DNA of 64,000 nucleotides from the NCBI RefSeq assembly GCF_014855515.1, contig NZ_JACYFK010000002.1:682001-746000 (forward strand), read 5' to 3'. Both the position numbers and the translations under genes were made by a program. Shown piece by piece: positions 1 through 8,765 of the stretch (its first letter is position 1; the number at the start of each line of letters is the position of its first letter). The notes under the pieces are model-generated. The model saw nothing but the letters and a program-made list of their open reading frames with translations, did not search any database and was not told the origin of the DNA. This stretch comes from Euzebyella marina. GTDB lineage: Bacteria; Bacteroidota; Bacteroidia; Flavobacteriales; Flavobacteriaceae.

Positions 1-927
1 GTAGAAGAAACACTGGACCCTTCCTCTTTTATTGCTTACATGGGGCTGGCATACAACATTTTGACCCCGGCAAAAGCCATCAGCAAAGCTTCGTACGGAG
101 TAAAAAAAGGAAATGCAGCAGCGGAACGGGTACTGGAGATTTTGGAAACCGAAAACCCTATTTCCGACAAACCGAATGCTGTTGAAATCTCAAGTTTTGA
201 AAGGGGTATCGAACTACAGAATGTTTCCTTCAAGTATGAGGATGAATACGTATTGAAGAATTTTAACCTTAGTGTTCCAAAAGGGCACACGGTGGCCTTG
301 GTTGGCCAATCAGGTAGTGGTAAAAGCACCATCGCTAACCTTATAACCAGATTTTATGACGTTAATGAAGGAGCTATCGCTTTAGATGGCCATAGCATCA
401 AAGACGTGACCAAAAGCTCATTACGGTCATTATTGGGCTTGGTTACCCAAGACTCCATACTTTTTAACGATACGGTAGCCAACAATATAGCTCTAGGTAA
501 AAAAGATGCTTCAGAGGCAGAAATAATTGAAGCGGCTAAAATTGCCAATGCCCATGAATTCATTTCTGAGTTACCGGAAGGTTATCACACCAATATCGGC
601 GATAGCGGTAATAAACTGAGTGGCGGCCAAAAGCAGCGTCTTTCCATTGCCCGGGCAGTTCTCAAGAACCCGCCTATCATGGTTTTAGATGAGGCTACTT
701 CGGCCCTAGATACCGAAAGTGAACGCTTGGTGCAAGATGCATTGGAAAAAATGATGCTAAACAGAACCTCAATTGTCATTGCACATCGTCTTTCAACCAT
801 TCAAAACGCCGATACGATAGTTGTTCTCCAAAAAGGAGAAATAGTCGAGAAGGGTACCCATAGTGAACTTTTGGAAAGAGATGGTGTCTACAAAAAATTG
901 GTGGCCATGCAATCACTTGCTAATTAA
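1..927 (+). CDS. ABC exporter, transmembrane-plus-ATPase half-transporter (5' truncated)
   Basis: The reading frame is open from base 1, so the gene starts upstream of the window. The first ATG at 40 is internal. The visible part holds the end of the membrane domain and a complete nucleotide-binding domain: Walker A GQSGSGKST, Q-loop VTQDS, signature LSGGQKQR, Walker B IMVLDEATSALD and H-loop AHRLST. This order matches MsbA/multidrug-type exporters in which membrane and ATPase domains share one chain. It would act in the inner membrane as a dimer, exporting lipid or another hydrophobic substrate, but the substrate cannot be read from this fragment. The D-loop SALD and the C-terminal GTHSELL motif are typical of the family. 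The next gene begins 85 bases on with its own promoter candidate, so an operon link is not indicated. Confidence 0.93.
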   Translation, partial: VEETLDPSSFIAYMGLAYNILTPAKAISKASYGVKKGNAAAERVLEILETENPISDKPNAVEISSFERGIELQNVSFKYEDEYVLKNFNLSVPKGHTVALVGQSGSGKSTIANLITRFYDVNEGAIALDGHSIKDVTKSSLRSLLGLVTQDSILFNDTVANNIALGKKDASEAEIIEAAKIANAHEFISELPEGYHTNIGDSGNKLSGGQKQRLSIARAVLKNPPIMVLDEATSALDTESERLVQDALEKMMLNRTSIVIAHRLSTIQNADTIVVLQKGEIVEKGTHSELLERDGVYKKLVAMQSLAN

Positions 928-948
928 TTTTTAAAATTATAGTAATCA

Positions 949-978
949 TTGCATTACGGATTAAACCTTTTATCTTGG
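949..978 (+). promoter_or_regulatory. Candidate Bacteroidota promoter for the ECF sigma operon
   Basis: TTG at 949-951 is separated by 19 bases from TATCTTGG at 971-978. This is one mismatch from the Bacteroidota -33/-7 pattern (TTG, about 19 bases, TAnnTTTG). It lies about 35 bases before the TTG start at 1013, which fits that start. Inference from pattern only. Confidence 0.35.
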
Positions 979-1012
979 TCAAGGTCTAATAGTATATCTA
1001 AAGTGCATCTAT

Positions 1013-1555
1013 TTGGTTTCCGAAGAAACTTTAGTTCAACAATTAAAGCAAAAAGAAAGTTCTGCAAGTGCCTTTGAAGTATTGGTAAGTACTTACAAAA
1101 AGCCCCTGTATTGGCATATTCGCCGAATTGTTCTTAATCACGATGATACCGATGATGTTCTTCAGAATACGTTCATCAAAGTATACAGGAATATCGACGG
1201 ATTTAAGGGGGAGAGCAAGTTGTATTCATGGCTCTATCGAATAGCTACCAACGAGGCGCTCTCCTTTCTCAAGAAAAAAGCGAAACGCAACGGCTACACC
1301 GATGCCGAATTGCAAGAAAATATCGTCCAAAACTTACAAGCAGACGTATATTTTGAAGGTGATGAAATTCAACTAAAGCTTCAAAAGGCGATTGCCACAT
1401 TGCCAGAAAAGCAAAAGTTGGTTTTCAATATGAAGTATTTTCAAGACCTTAAATACGAAGAAATTTCAGAAATTTTAGAAACTTCGGTAGGTGGTCTTAA
1501 AGCAAGTTATCATTTAGCGGTTAAAAAAATTGAAGCTTATCTCAAAACCGATTAA
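1013..1555 (+). CDS. RNA polymerase sigma factor, ECF family
   Basis: A 180-residue protein with the two sigma-70 domains of the ECF group. Region 2 spans roughly residues 20-90 (DDTDDVLQNTFIKVYRNI, then WLYRIATNEALSFLKKKAKR). Region 4 spans roughly 120-178 (LPEKQKLVFNMKYFQDLKYEEISEIL, then the helix-turn-helix ending VKKIEAYL). It would direct RNA polymerase to a small regulon in response to an envelope signal. The start is TTG: no ATG lies in frame between the upstream stop at 962 and this codon, and the promoter candidate ends 34 bases before it. It is followed 33 bases later by a membrane protein and then a small secreted protein, which look like its regulatory partners. The regulon is unknown. 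Confidence 0.9.
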   Translation: MVSEETLVQQLKQKESSASAFEVLVSTYKKPLYWHIRRIVLNHDDTDDVLQNTFIKVYRNIDGFKGESKLYSWLYRIATNEALSFLKKKAKRNGYTDAELQENIVQNLQADVYFEGDEIQLKLQKAIATLPEKQKLVFNMKYFQDLKYEEISEILETSVGGLKASYHLAVKKIEAYLKTD

Positions 1556-1588
1556 ACCTTTTAAGTTTTTGAGTGTCAAATAAAAGCA

Positions 1589-2104
1589 ATGAGCGACCTA
1601 AATAAAAATAATCCGTTTAATACGCCCAAAAATTATTTTGAGGGTTTTGAAGAAAAGCTATTTGAAAAGCTTTCTTCAAGCGAGAGCACTTTACCTGAAG
1701 ATGATGGGTTTGCTATTCCGAAAGATTATTTTGATTCTTTTGAAGGAAGGCTGCTCGATACTTTGGCTGAAGAGAAAAGCAAGGTCATATCATTACGCAG
1801 TAATTACAGAAACTATTATTACATAGCAGCTTCTATCGCTGCCATATTACTTATCGCCATATTCATAAAATTGGGTGTTTCCGATGAGCCAACTTTTGAC
1901 GACTTGGCCAATTCGGAAATCGATGCCTATTTTGAAAACAATGATATCGGGCTTACCAGTTATGAAATAGCAGATGTTATACCAATTGACCAATTAGAGG
2001 TTTACGACGTAATGGAAAGCCGTTTTGTTGAAGAACAAATGGTCGATTATCTCAATGAAAATATTGAGGATATTGAAGCCCTAAATCTTGATTATGATGA
2101 ATAG
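1589..2104 (+). CDS. Single-span membrane protein in ECF sigma operon, possible anti-sigma factor
   Basis: A 171-residue acidic protein with no family I can name firmly. Residues 1-70 look cytoplasmic and carry the same motif twice, F-x2-PK-[DN]YF-x2-F-x3-L-x3-L, at residues 10-28 and 41-59. Residues about 78-96 form one hydrophobic membrane segment. The remainder, about 97-171, is strongly acidic and presumably periplasmic. A cytoplasmic motif region, one span and an external domain, placed directly after an ECF sigma gene, suggests an anti-sigma factor that holds the sigma through the repeated motif. That role is inferred from position and topology. No zinc-binding anti-sigma (ZAS) motif is visible. 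The gene overlaps the start of the next one, so translation is probably coupled. Confidence 0.7.
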   Translation: MSDLNKNNPFNTPKNYFEGFEEKLFEKLSSSESTLPEDDGFAIPKDYFDSFEGRLLDTLAEEKSKVISLRSNYRNYYYIAASIAAILLIAIFIKLGVSDEPTFDDLANSEIDAYFENNDIGLTSYEIADVIPIDQLEVYDVMESRFVEEQMVDYLNENIEDIEALNLDYDE

Positions 2105-2543
2105 CCGAAAAATTCTGATTGCATGCATGGTAGCTTTTGCTTCTACCCTATCTTTCGCACAAGAGCATTCTAAAAAAGATAAAATCAACGCGCTAAAGGT
2201 TGCATTTCTGACCGAAAAGCTCAATCTAAGCACAAAAGAAGCTCAAGAATTCTGGCCGCTTTATAATCAATATGAAAGCAACAAAGAATCACTTAGGCAT
2301 GTGCAATGGAGAGAGGTTCGTTCTAAAATAAAGGATGCGAGCGATATTTCTGAAAAGGAGGCCCAAGCCCTTGTAGAGAAATATTTGGACTATGAGCAGG
2401 AAGAGGAAAAAATCGAAAAAGATTACTTAGAAGCGGTCAGCAAAGCTATTTCCGCGAAGAAAACACTACTTCTACTACGCTCCGAAGAAGAATTTAAGAA
2501 GCAACTTATCAAACAATATCGGGAAAAAATGGGCTACAATTAG
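2088..2543 (+). CDS. Small secreted helical protein, 'sensor of ECF-type sigma factor' type
   Basis: A 151-residue protein (longest form) with a signal peptide ending near LSFAQ, then an almost entirely helical, charged mature part. It contains LTEKLNLSTKEAQEFWPLYNQYE, cited here only for its LSTKEAQEFW core, which resembles the LTxxQ segments of Spy/CpxP-type periplasmic proteins. Flavobacterial genomes place such proteins after ECF sigma and membrane anti-sigma genes, and they are thought to sense envelope state. ATG codons at 2088, 2094 and 2097 are all possible starts; 2097 gives the most usual signal-peptide N-terminus. It overlaps the end of the preceding gene and is the last gene of this three-gene operon. 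The sensing role is inferred. Confidence 0.75.
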   Translation: MIMMNSRKILIACMVAFASTLSFAQEHSKKDKINALKVAFLTEKLNLSTKEAQEFWPLYNQYESNKESLRHVQWREVRSKIKDASDISEKEAQALVEKYLDYEQEEEKIEKDYLEAVSKAISAKKTLLLLRSEEEFKKQLIKQYREKMGYN

Positions 2544-2584
2544 GCCTCAATAAGTTTTTTAAGCAAATTTCGGGTTTCAATCTC

Positions 2585-3613
2585 TTATTTAAATACCAAT
2601 CTTGAAATTCTGTTTTTTCCAGCAGCATACGCAACAGAATCGTTAACGAATCGAAGGGTATAGAAGGGTTCTTGAGAAAGGGCCGACCATGTTTTACCCT
2701 GATCAGATGATTAGGAAATTCCGGTAAAACCAAGGGCCACTATCTCCTTACCTTCCGATTTAGGAACAAACTGAATACAGCTTTTATATCCCGGTTCTAA
2801 ACCATCCGCTATTAAGTTCCAAGTATTACCTCCATCCAAAGTAATGGCCTTATTATCTTTTTTACCATCGGGTTGAGTATAGTCGCCTCCTATGGCTAGA
2901 CCAATCTCTTCATTGTAGAAATCCAACGAATAAATTCCTTGGGTTGGTTCCGATCCTTCTATTGGCGTGTCTTGAATGGTCCAAATTTTTCCCTTATTGG
3001 TAGAATGATACAATCTACCTCCGGTAGTAGCAATCCAAACCTTATCCCCTTGTATTTCAACATTAGTGTTACTGGCCGCGAAAGCCCCCTCCCCTTCCAA
3101 TGCTTTAGGTAGTTCATCACACGGTAGTTTCGACCAATTATTGCCTCCATCATCAGTCATAAGTATACTAAGGCAGCCCTCGAAACTGTCTCCAACGGCT
3201 ATTCCATCCGAATCGTTAAAAAATTTAAGCGAATCATAAAAAACATGCTCCCCTTCCTCTTTATATACAAGTTCCATTTTTCCTTTGTCACCCGTTTTGT
3301 AAAGTAACGCCGGTGTAGCGACCGACAGCATAAAAAAATCGGTAGACGTGTGCCCGACAGCCCTAAACTCTGGCGTGATGGAATCATACTTCTGTATATT
3401 TGTCCGAACTTTATGGGTATTTAAATTTATACTACCGAAAATACCGTTGCTGCCTGCAAAAGCCAAACTCTCGCCCATTAGCTCAATAGCCCTTATACTG
3501 ACTGAATCTTCGTAAACATCGGTAACAGACACCGACGTAAACGGCTTTCTTTTATCCACCTCTTGACAAGAAAGAAGGATTAGCAAACAAACAATAGCAC
3601 CTAATCTCTGCAT
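2585..3613 (-). pseudogene. YCF48/BNR-repeat lipoprotein interrupted by an in-frame stop
   Basis: The start at 3613 gives a lipoprotein signal peptide with lipobox LILLSC. An upstream extension to 3832 is not credible because it would run under the divergent methyltransferase gene. The mature part is a beta-propeller of the YCF48/BNR type, with repeats such as DDGGNNWSKL, STNKGKIW and LDGGNTWNLI. The frame stops at TAA (2711-2713) after GFTGIS. The same frame then continues for 41 codons that complete a further blade (SSDQGKTW, later FVNDSVAYAAGKNRISRL) to a second TAA at 2585-2587. The blade pattern expects Tyr where the TAA stands (compare S-Y-S-x-D-x-G), a one-base change from TAT or TAC. 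The truncated product would lose the last blade. A sequencing error is the main alternative. Confidence 0.75.
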
Positions 3614-3658
3614 GATTATAAATTTTGTCAAAAATAGAGCCATTCGCCATGAATACAA

Positions 3659-3666
3659 TACCTTTG
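3659..3666 (+). promoter_or_regulatory. -7 promoter box for the RNA methyltransferase gene
   Basis: TACCTTTG matches the TAnnTTTG consensus exactly and lies 26 bases before the chosen ATG at 3693. No clear TTG box is found 19 bases upstream. Its position argues against the longer start at 3612. Confidence 0.45.
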
Positions 3667-3692
3667 CACCCACCTTTTTAGAAACGAACTTT

Positions 3693-4904
3693 ATGAGACT
3701 ACACCGAAATCTTGTGTTTGCCGTAATTGATGCGCTACATTTAATATTTAATGAAGGCGAATATGCCGATAAGGTAGTGCAAAAGGTATTGAAGTTCGAT
3801 AAGCGATGGGGAAGCAGAGACCGTGGCTTCATTGCCGAAACTACCTACGAAATGGTTCGCTATAAAAGGTTGTATGCCGAAATCGCGGGGGTTAAAGCTC
3901 CTTTCAACAGACCAGAGCTTTTTAGAATGTGGGCGGTTTGGGCCGTTTTGAAAGGCATTCAGTTACCCGATTGGAAACAGATTGAACCAACACCCGAAAG
4001 AAGGATAAAAGGCAAATTTGATGAGCTCTCCAAAATTAGGAAGTACCGCGAAGCGATTCCGGATTGGATAGATGAATTATGCGAAAAAGCATTGGGCGAT
4101 GAACTTTGGACCAAGGAAATTGCCGCCCTCAACGAGCAGGCAGAAGTCATTTTACGCTCCAATACCTTAAAAACAACCCGCGAGAAACTAAGAAAAACAT
4201 TGCTCGACGAGGGTATCGTTGCAGAACCTATCAAAGGCTACCCTTTGGCTCTCAAACTTGTGGAGCGTGCCAACGTTTTTGTGACACAGGCCTTTAAAGA
4301 TGGCCTATTTGAGGTTCAAGACGCTTCTTCACAGTTAGTTTCAGAACTGTTAGATGTGCAACCTGGGCAACGAGTGGTCGACACCTGTGCCGGTGCAGGT
4401 GGAAAATCACTGCATTTAGCTGCGCTCATGGAAAACAAGGGCCAATTGATTTCTATGGATGTTTACATTAGTAAGCTAAAGGAATTGAAAAGACGTGCCC
4501 GACGCAACGGTGCCCATAATATTGAAACCCGGGAAATCGATTCGACCAAAGTATTCAAGAAATTATATGGTAGTGCCGATAGGGTATTGATCGATGCGCC
4601 GTGTACAGGTTTGGGTGTTATTCGTAGAAACCCGGATACCAAATGGAAATTACAACCAGAATTTCTCGACAAGATTTTGGCTACACAAGCAGATATTATT
4701 CGTAGTTATAGCAAAATTGTGAAACCCGGTGGCAAAATGGTTTATGCTACTTGTTCTATTTTACCTCAAGAGAACGGAAATCAAGTTCAATCATTTCTTC
4801 AATCGGAAGAAGGTAAAGATTTCAGTTTGGTGAAAGACAAGAATATATTTGCTTCGCAATCAGGTTTTGACGGTTTTTACATGGCTCTTTTACAGAAGAA
4901 GTAA
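3693..4904 (+). CDS. RsmB/NOP-family RNA (cytosine-5) methyltransferase
   Basis: A 403-residue SAM-dependent methyltransferase that would make 5-methylcytosine in rRNA or tRNA. The N-terminal half resembles the NusB/RsmB-type RNA-binding region (RWGSRDRGFIAETTYEMVRY). The C-terminal half is the Rossmann methyltransferase. It has the SAM loop CAGAGGKSLHLAA, then motif IV DAPCTGLG (Cys304) and motif VI YATCSILPQENG (Cys354), the two cysteines used in catalysis and product release in this family. The ATG at 3693 (MRLHRNLVFAV) is preferred because homologues begin this way and a -7 box sits just upstream; the frame itself is open from 3612. The gene is divergent from the broken lipoprotein gene and followed by a weak hairpin and purL. 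The exact RNA target is not predictable here. Confidence 0.92.
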   Translation: MRLHRNLVFAVIDALHLIFNEGEYADKVVQKVLKFDKRWGSRDRGFIAETTYEMVRYKRLYAEIAGVKAPFNRPELFRMWAVWAVLKGIQLPDWKQIEPTPERRIKGKFDELSKIRKYREAIPDWIDELCEKALGDELWTKEIAALNEQAEVILRSNTLKTTREKLRKTLLDEGIVAEPIKGYPLALKLVERANVFVTQAFKDGLFEVQDASSQLVSELLDVQPGQRVVDTCAGAGGKSLHLAALMENKGQLISMDVYISKLKELKRRARRNGAHNIETREIDSTKVFKKLYGSADRVLIDAPCTGLGVIRRNPDTKWKLQPEFLDKILATQADIIRSYSKIVKPGGKMVYATCSILPQENGNQVQSFLQSEEGKDFSLVKDKNIFASQSGFDGFYMALLQKK

Positions 4905-4923
4905 TCAACAATTTGTTGTTGAT
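4904..4923 (+). terminator. Weak hairpin after the RNA methyltransferase gene
   Basis: ATCAACAA and TTGTTGAT pair perfectly around a TTTG loop, immediately after the stop codon. A T-rich stretch (AATTTTT) follows about eight bases later. The low GC content makes it a weak terminator. Confidence 0.35.
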
Positions 4924-4963
4924 ACTGTTAATTTTTCTTCTAGAAGCTTTCACCGAAAAGCTG

Positions 4964-4971
4964 TAAATTTG
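4964..4971 (+). promoter_or_regulatory. -7 promoter box for purL
   Basis: TAAATTTG is an exact TAnnTTTG match, 33 bases before the purL ATG at 5005. It indicates that purL is transcribed from its own promoter rather than by read-through. No convincing -33 box is seen. Confidence 0.45.
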
Positions 4972-5004
4972 TGCTTTCTTAAAAACTATCAATCCTAAGA
5001 TTCA

Positions 5005-8000
5005 ATGGTTCTTTTTTTCGGTAATGCCAATACCAAAGTTTTCGCTGTACAGGTCTCCAGCGAACTTTCGCAAGAAGACATTAATAAACTTGTTTGGTTG
5101 TTCGGCAACCAACCTATCATAAACACGGCGTCTATTGACGCCTTTTTTGTTGGCCCGCGGGCAGCAATGATCACCCCGTGGAGTACCAATGCGACCGAGA
5201 TAACCCAAAATATGGGCGTTACCGGTGTTGTTCGAATTGAGGAGTTTCAATCGGTCAAAAAAGACTTTACCGATTTTGACCCGATGCTATCTCAAAAATA
5301 TCAGAAGCTAGATCAAGATATTTACGACATACATGTGGTTCCTGAGCCGATTCTTGAAATCGATGATATTGCTGCCTATAACGAAAAAGAAGGTTTGGCG
5401 CTAAGCAGCGAGGAAGTTGATTACCTCAACGATCTTTCTAAAAAGATGGGGAGAAAACTCACTGACTCCGAAGTTTTTGGCTTTAGCCAAGTAAACTCTG
5501 AGCATTGTAGACACAAAATTTTCAATGGCACTTTTGTCATCGACGGTCAAGAAATGCCTTCGTCGCTTTTTAAACTGATCAAAAAGACCTCTCAGGAAAA
5601 CCCGAACGATATTGTTTCGGCCTATAAAGACAACGTCGCCTTTTTAAAAGGGCCGAAAGCAGTACAATTTGCACCTAAAAGTGCCGATAAACCTGATTTT
5701 TATGAGGAGAGAGAATTTGAATCGGTTATTTCCTTAAAGGCTGAAACCCATAACTTTCCTACCACTGTGGAACCTTTTAACGGTGCCGCTACGGGATCGG
5801 GTGGTGAAATTCGTGACCGTTTGGCCGGTGGTAAGGGATCGTTGCCTTTGGCGGGTACCGCAGTTTACATGACCGCTTATTCCAGACTTGAAGAAGAAAG
5901 ACCGTGGGAACAGAATATGAAAGAAAGGGAATGGTTATATCAAACCCCTATCGATATCTTAATCAAAGCCTCCAATGGGGCATCGGATTTTGGAAATAAA
6001 TTTGGACAACCCTTGATTGCCGGCTCCGTTCTAACTTTTGAACATGATGAAAACAAAGAGTCCAATGAGGGCCATACTAATCCGAGAAGGCTTGGTTATG
6101 ACAAGGTAATTATGCAGGCGGGTGGTATTGGTTATGGCAAAAATGACCAAGCGTTAAAAGAGAGTCCGAAAGAGGGTGATAAAATTGTAATTCTTGGAGG
6201 AGATAATTACCGTATTGGAATGGGCGGAGCTGCCGTTTCCAGTGCCGATACAGGTGAGTTTAGTTCCGCCATCGAGCTGAACGCTGTTCAACGCTCCAAT
6301 CCTGAAATGCAAAAAAGAGCGGCCAATGCCATTCGAGGCATGGTCGAAAGCGATGAAAATACCATTATCTCCATTCACGACCATGGTGCCGGAGGGCATT
6401 TGAACTGTCTCTCTGAACTGGTAGAGGAAACCGGAGGAAAAATCGACCTAGATCAATTACCTGTGGGGGATCCTACCTTATCGGCCAAAGAAATTATCGG
6501 TAACGAATCGCAAGAAAGAATGGGTCTTGTAATCGGTCAAAAGAACATTGACCTCTTACATCGTATTGCCGATCGTGAACGTTCACCAATGTACGAGGTG
6601 GGCGATGTAACGGGAGATGACCGCTTTACCTTTGAATCAAAGACTACAGGGGTCAAACCAATGGACGTTAACCTTTCTGATATTTTCGGGAGTTCACCGA
6701 AGACCACTATGACCGATACAACGGTCAAGCGAACTTATAAAGAGCCTCAATATTCATTAGAGCATTTTCATGACTATTTAGATCAAGTTTTACAATTGGA
6801 GGCCGTGGCCTGTAAAGATTGGTTGACCAATAAAGTAGATCGCTGTGTGGGCGGCCGCGTGGCCAAACAACAATGTGCCGGACCTTTACAATTGCCTTTG
6901 AACAACTGTGCAGTAATGACCATGGATTTTAAAGGAAACAACGGTATAGCGACCAGTATCGGCCACTCCCCTATTTCTGGGCTTATCAATCCTGCAGCGG
7001 GCAGTAAAAATAGTATCGCAGAAGCCCTGACCAATATCGTTTGGGCGCCGTTGAAAGACGGCCTAAAGTCAGTTTCCTTATCTGCCAACTGGATGTGGCC
7101 TTGCAAAAACGAAGGGGAAGATGCGCGCTTGTATGAAGCGGTCCAGGCTGTTTCAGATTTTTCTATTGAATTAGGAATCAATGTGCCGACCGGTAAAGAT
7201 TCCCTGTCAATGAAACAGAAATATAAAGACGGTGACGTTATTTCACCGGGAACGGTAATTATTTCCGCAGCGGCGCATTGCGATGACATAAAGAAGGTAA
7301 TTGAGCCCGTTTTTCAAAAAAACGCCGGCGCCATATACTACGTAAATCTTTCGAAAGATTCGTTCAAACTTGGCGGCTCATCCTTTTCTCAAATTAGAAA
7401 AGCAATCGGTAACGATGCCCCTACTATCAATGATACTTCTTATTTCAAATCGGTATTTGAATCGATTCAAAAGCTGATAAGAAGTGGCGCCATAGTTGCC
7501 GGGCATGATGTGGCCTCTGGCGGATTGATTACTACATTACTCGAAATGTGCTTTGCCGACTTAAACTTGGGTGCCAATCTTGATCTTACAGATCTTCAAG
7601 AAAATGATACTATCAAACTTTTATTTTCTGAAAACTCTGGAGTCGTTTTTCAGCTCAAAGATGAAAAAGCTGAAAAACTTCTTGAAGAACAAGACATTGA
7701 TTTCATAAAAATTGGAGAGGTAAGTGATCAAGCCGTTCTAAGTATCAATAACCATGGGGTTCAAATGGGTCTGAACGTGTCTACATTACGTGACATGTGG
7801 TATAAAACGTCATACCTTTTAGATGAAAAACAAACCGCTAAAGGTCTCGCCAAAGACCGCTATCAAAACTATAAGAAACAACCTTTGGCATACACCTTTC
7901 CTTCAAACCCAAAGATAGACCTGACAGACTACAAGCCTTTTTCCGGTAGCAGGCCAAAAGCCGCCATTTTACGTGAAAAAGGAAGTAACTCGGAGAGGGA

Positions 8001-8697
8001 AATGGCCAATGCTATGTATTTGGCAGGATTTGATGTGAAGGATGTTCATATGACCGATTTGATTACCGGTAGGGAAACTTTAGAGGATATTCAATTTATA
8101 GGTGCCGTAGGCGGATTCTCCAACTCAGATGTGTTAGGAAGCGCCAAAGGATGGGCCGGGGCCATAAAATACAACGAAAAGGCAAATGCTGCTTTAAAAA
8201 ACTTTTTTGCGCGACCCGATACGCTCTCTGTTGGTATATGTAACGGATGCCAACTTTTTATGGAGCTCGACCTTATCAATCCTGATCATGAAACGCACGG
8301 TAGGTTGACCTATAATGAATCGAACAAGCACGAAAGTAACTTTACCTCGGTACAAGTACAGGAGAACAACTCCGTTATGCTATCGAGCTTGGCCGGAACT
8401 ACACTAGGCGTATGGATTTCCCATGGCGAAGGCAAGTTCAGTCTGCCCTATGAAGAGGATAAATACCAAATTGTTGCCAAGTATGGCTACGAAGGGTACC
8501 CATCCAATCCCAACGGAAGTAATTTTAATACCGCCATGATGTGCGATAAAACAGGAAGACACCTAGTTACAATGCCGCATATTGAGCGATCTATTTTCCC
8601 ATGGAACTGGGCTCACTACCCAAAAGACAGAAACGATAGCGTATCTCCTTGGTTAGAGGCATTTGTCAATGCCAGAAAATGGGTGGAGCAACATTAA
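5005..8697 (+). CDS. purL: Phosphoribosylformylglycinamidine synthase, large single-chain type
   Basis: A 1230-residue enzyme that converts FGAR, glutamine and ATP to FGAM in purine synthesis, in the cytoplasm. The length and order are those of the large type: an N-terminal PurS-like domain, a linker, two AIRS-like synthetase halves and a C-terminal glutamine amidotransferase. Visible motifs include SEHCRHK, the KAETHNFPTTVEP signature, the glycine-rich GGEIRDR and GKDSLSMKQ. The amidotransferase nucleophile is in GICNGCQLF (about Cys1079), with the partner His and Glu in MPHIERS near the end. The ATG at 5005 gives the N-terminus MVLFFGN seen in the family and has an exact -7 box upstream. 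A strong hairpin terminator follows. Nothing unusual is visible. Confidence 0.97.
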   Translation: MVLFFGNANTKVFAVQVSSELSQEDINKLVWLFGNQPIINTASIDAFFVGPRAAMITPWSTNATEITQNMGVTGVVRIEEFQSVKKDFTDFDPMLSQKYQKLDQDIYDIHVVPEPILEIDDIAAYNEKEGLALSSEEVDYLNDLSKKMGRKLTDSEVFGFSQVNSEHCRHKIFNGTFVIDGQEMPSSLFKLIKKTSQENPNDIVSAYKDNVAFLKGPKAVQFAPKSADKPDFYEEREFESVISLKAETHNFPTTVEPFNGAATGSGGEIRDRLAGGKGSLPLAGTAVYMTAYSRLEEERPWEQNMKEREWLYQTPIDILIKASNGASDFGNKFGQPLIAGSVLTFEHDENKESNEGHTNPRRLGYDKVIMQAGGIGYGKNDQALKESPKEGDKIVILGGDNYRIGMGGAAVSSADTGEFSSAIELNAVQRSNPEMQKRAANAIRGMVESDENTIISIHDHGAGGHLNCLSELVEETGGKIDLDQLPVGDPTLSAKEIIGNESQERMGLVIGQKNIDLLHRIADRERSPMYEVGDVTGDDRFTFESKTTGVKPMDVNLSDIFGSSPKTTMTDTTVKRTYKEPQYSLEHFHDYLDQVLQLEAVACKDWLTNKVDRCVGGRVAKQQCAGPLQLPLNNCAVMTMDFKGNNGIATSIGHSPISGLINPAAGSKNSIAEALTNIVWAPLKDGLKSVSLSANWMWPCKNEGEDARLYEAVQAVSDFSIELGINVPTGKDSLSMKQKYKDGDVISPGTVIISAAAHCDDIKKVIEPVFQKNAGAIYYVNLSKDSFKLGGSSFSQIRKAIGNDAPTINDTSYFKSVFESIQKLIRSGAIVAGHDVASGGLITTLLEMCFADLNLGANLDLTDLQENDTIKLLFSENSGVVFQLKDEKAEKLLEEQDIDFIKIGEVSDQAVLSINNHGVQMGLNVSTLRDMWYKTSYLLDEKQTAKGLAKDRYQNYKKQPLAYTFPSNPKIDLTDYKPFSGSRPKAAILREKGSNSEREMANAMYLAGFDVKDVHMTDLITGRETLEDIQFIGAVGGFSNSDVLGSAKGWAGAIKYNEKANAALKNFFARPDTLSVGICNGCQLFMELDLINPDHETHGRLTYNESNKHESNFTSVQVQENNSVMLSSLAGTTLGVWISHGEGKFSLPYEEDKYQIVAKYGYEGYPSNPNGSNFNTAMMCDKTGRHLVTMPHIERSIFPWNWAHYPKDRNDSVSPWLEAFVNARKWVEQH

Positions 8698-8722
8698 AAG
8701 TAATTACGAAAGCAACAGTTAT

Positions 8723-8753
8723 AAAAGGCCACTGATTAAGGTGGCCTTTTTTG
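8723..8753. terminator. Bidirectional terminator between purL and the metalloprotease gene
   Basis: AAAAGGCCAC (8723-8732) pairs perfectly with GTGGCCTTTT (8741-8750) around an 8-base loop. T and A runs on the two sides serve both converging genes. Confidence 0.85.
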
Positions 8754-8765
8754 TTTACAAGACTC

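Noticed and set aside
3614-3832. N-terminal extension of the YCF48-like gene
   Set aside because: It would overlap the divergent methyltransferase start and places a signal peptide in the middle of the chain; ATG 3613 gives a normal lipoprotein.
6783-7289. 168-codon minus-strand frame inside purL
   Set aside because: It lies wholly within a well-supported gene, in a shadow frame, with no recognisable motif.
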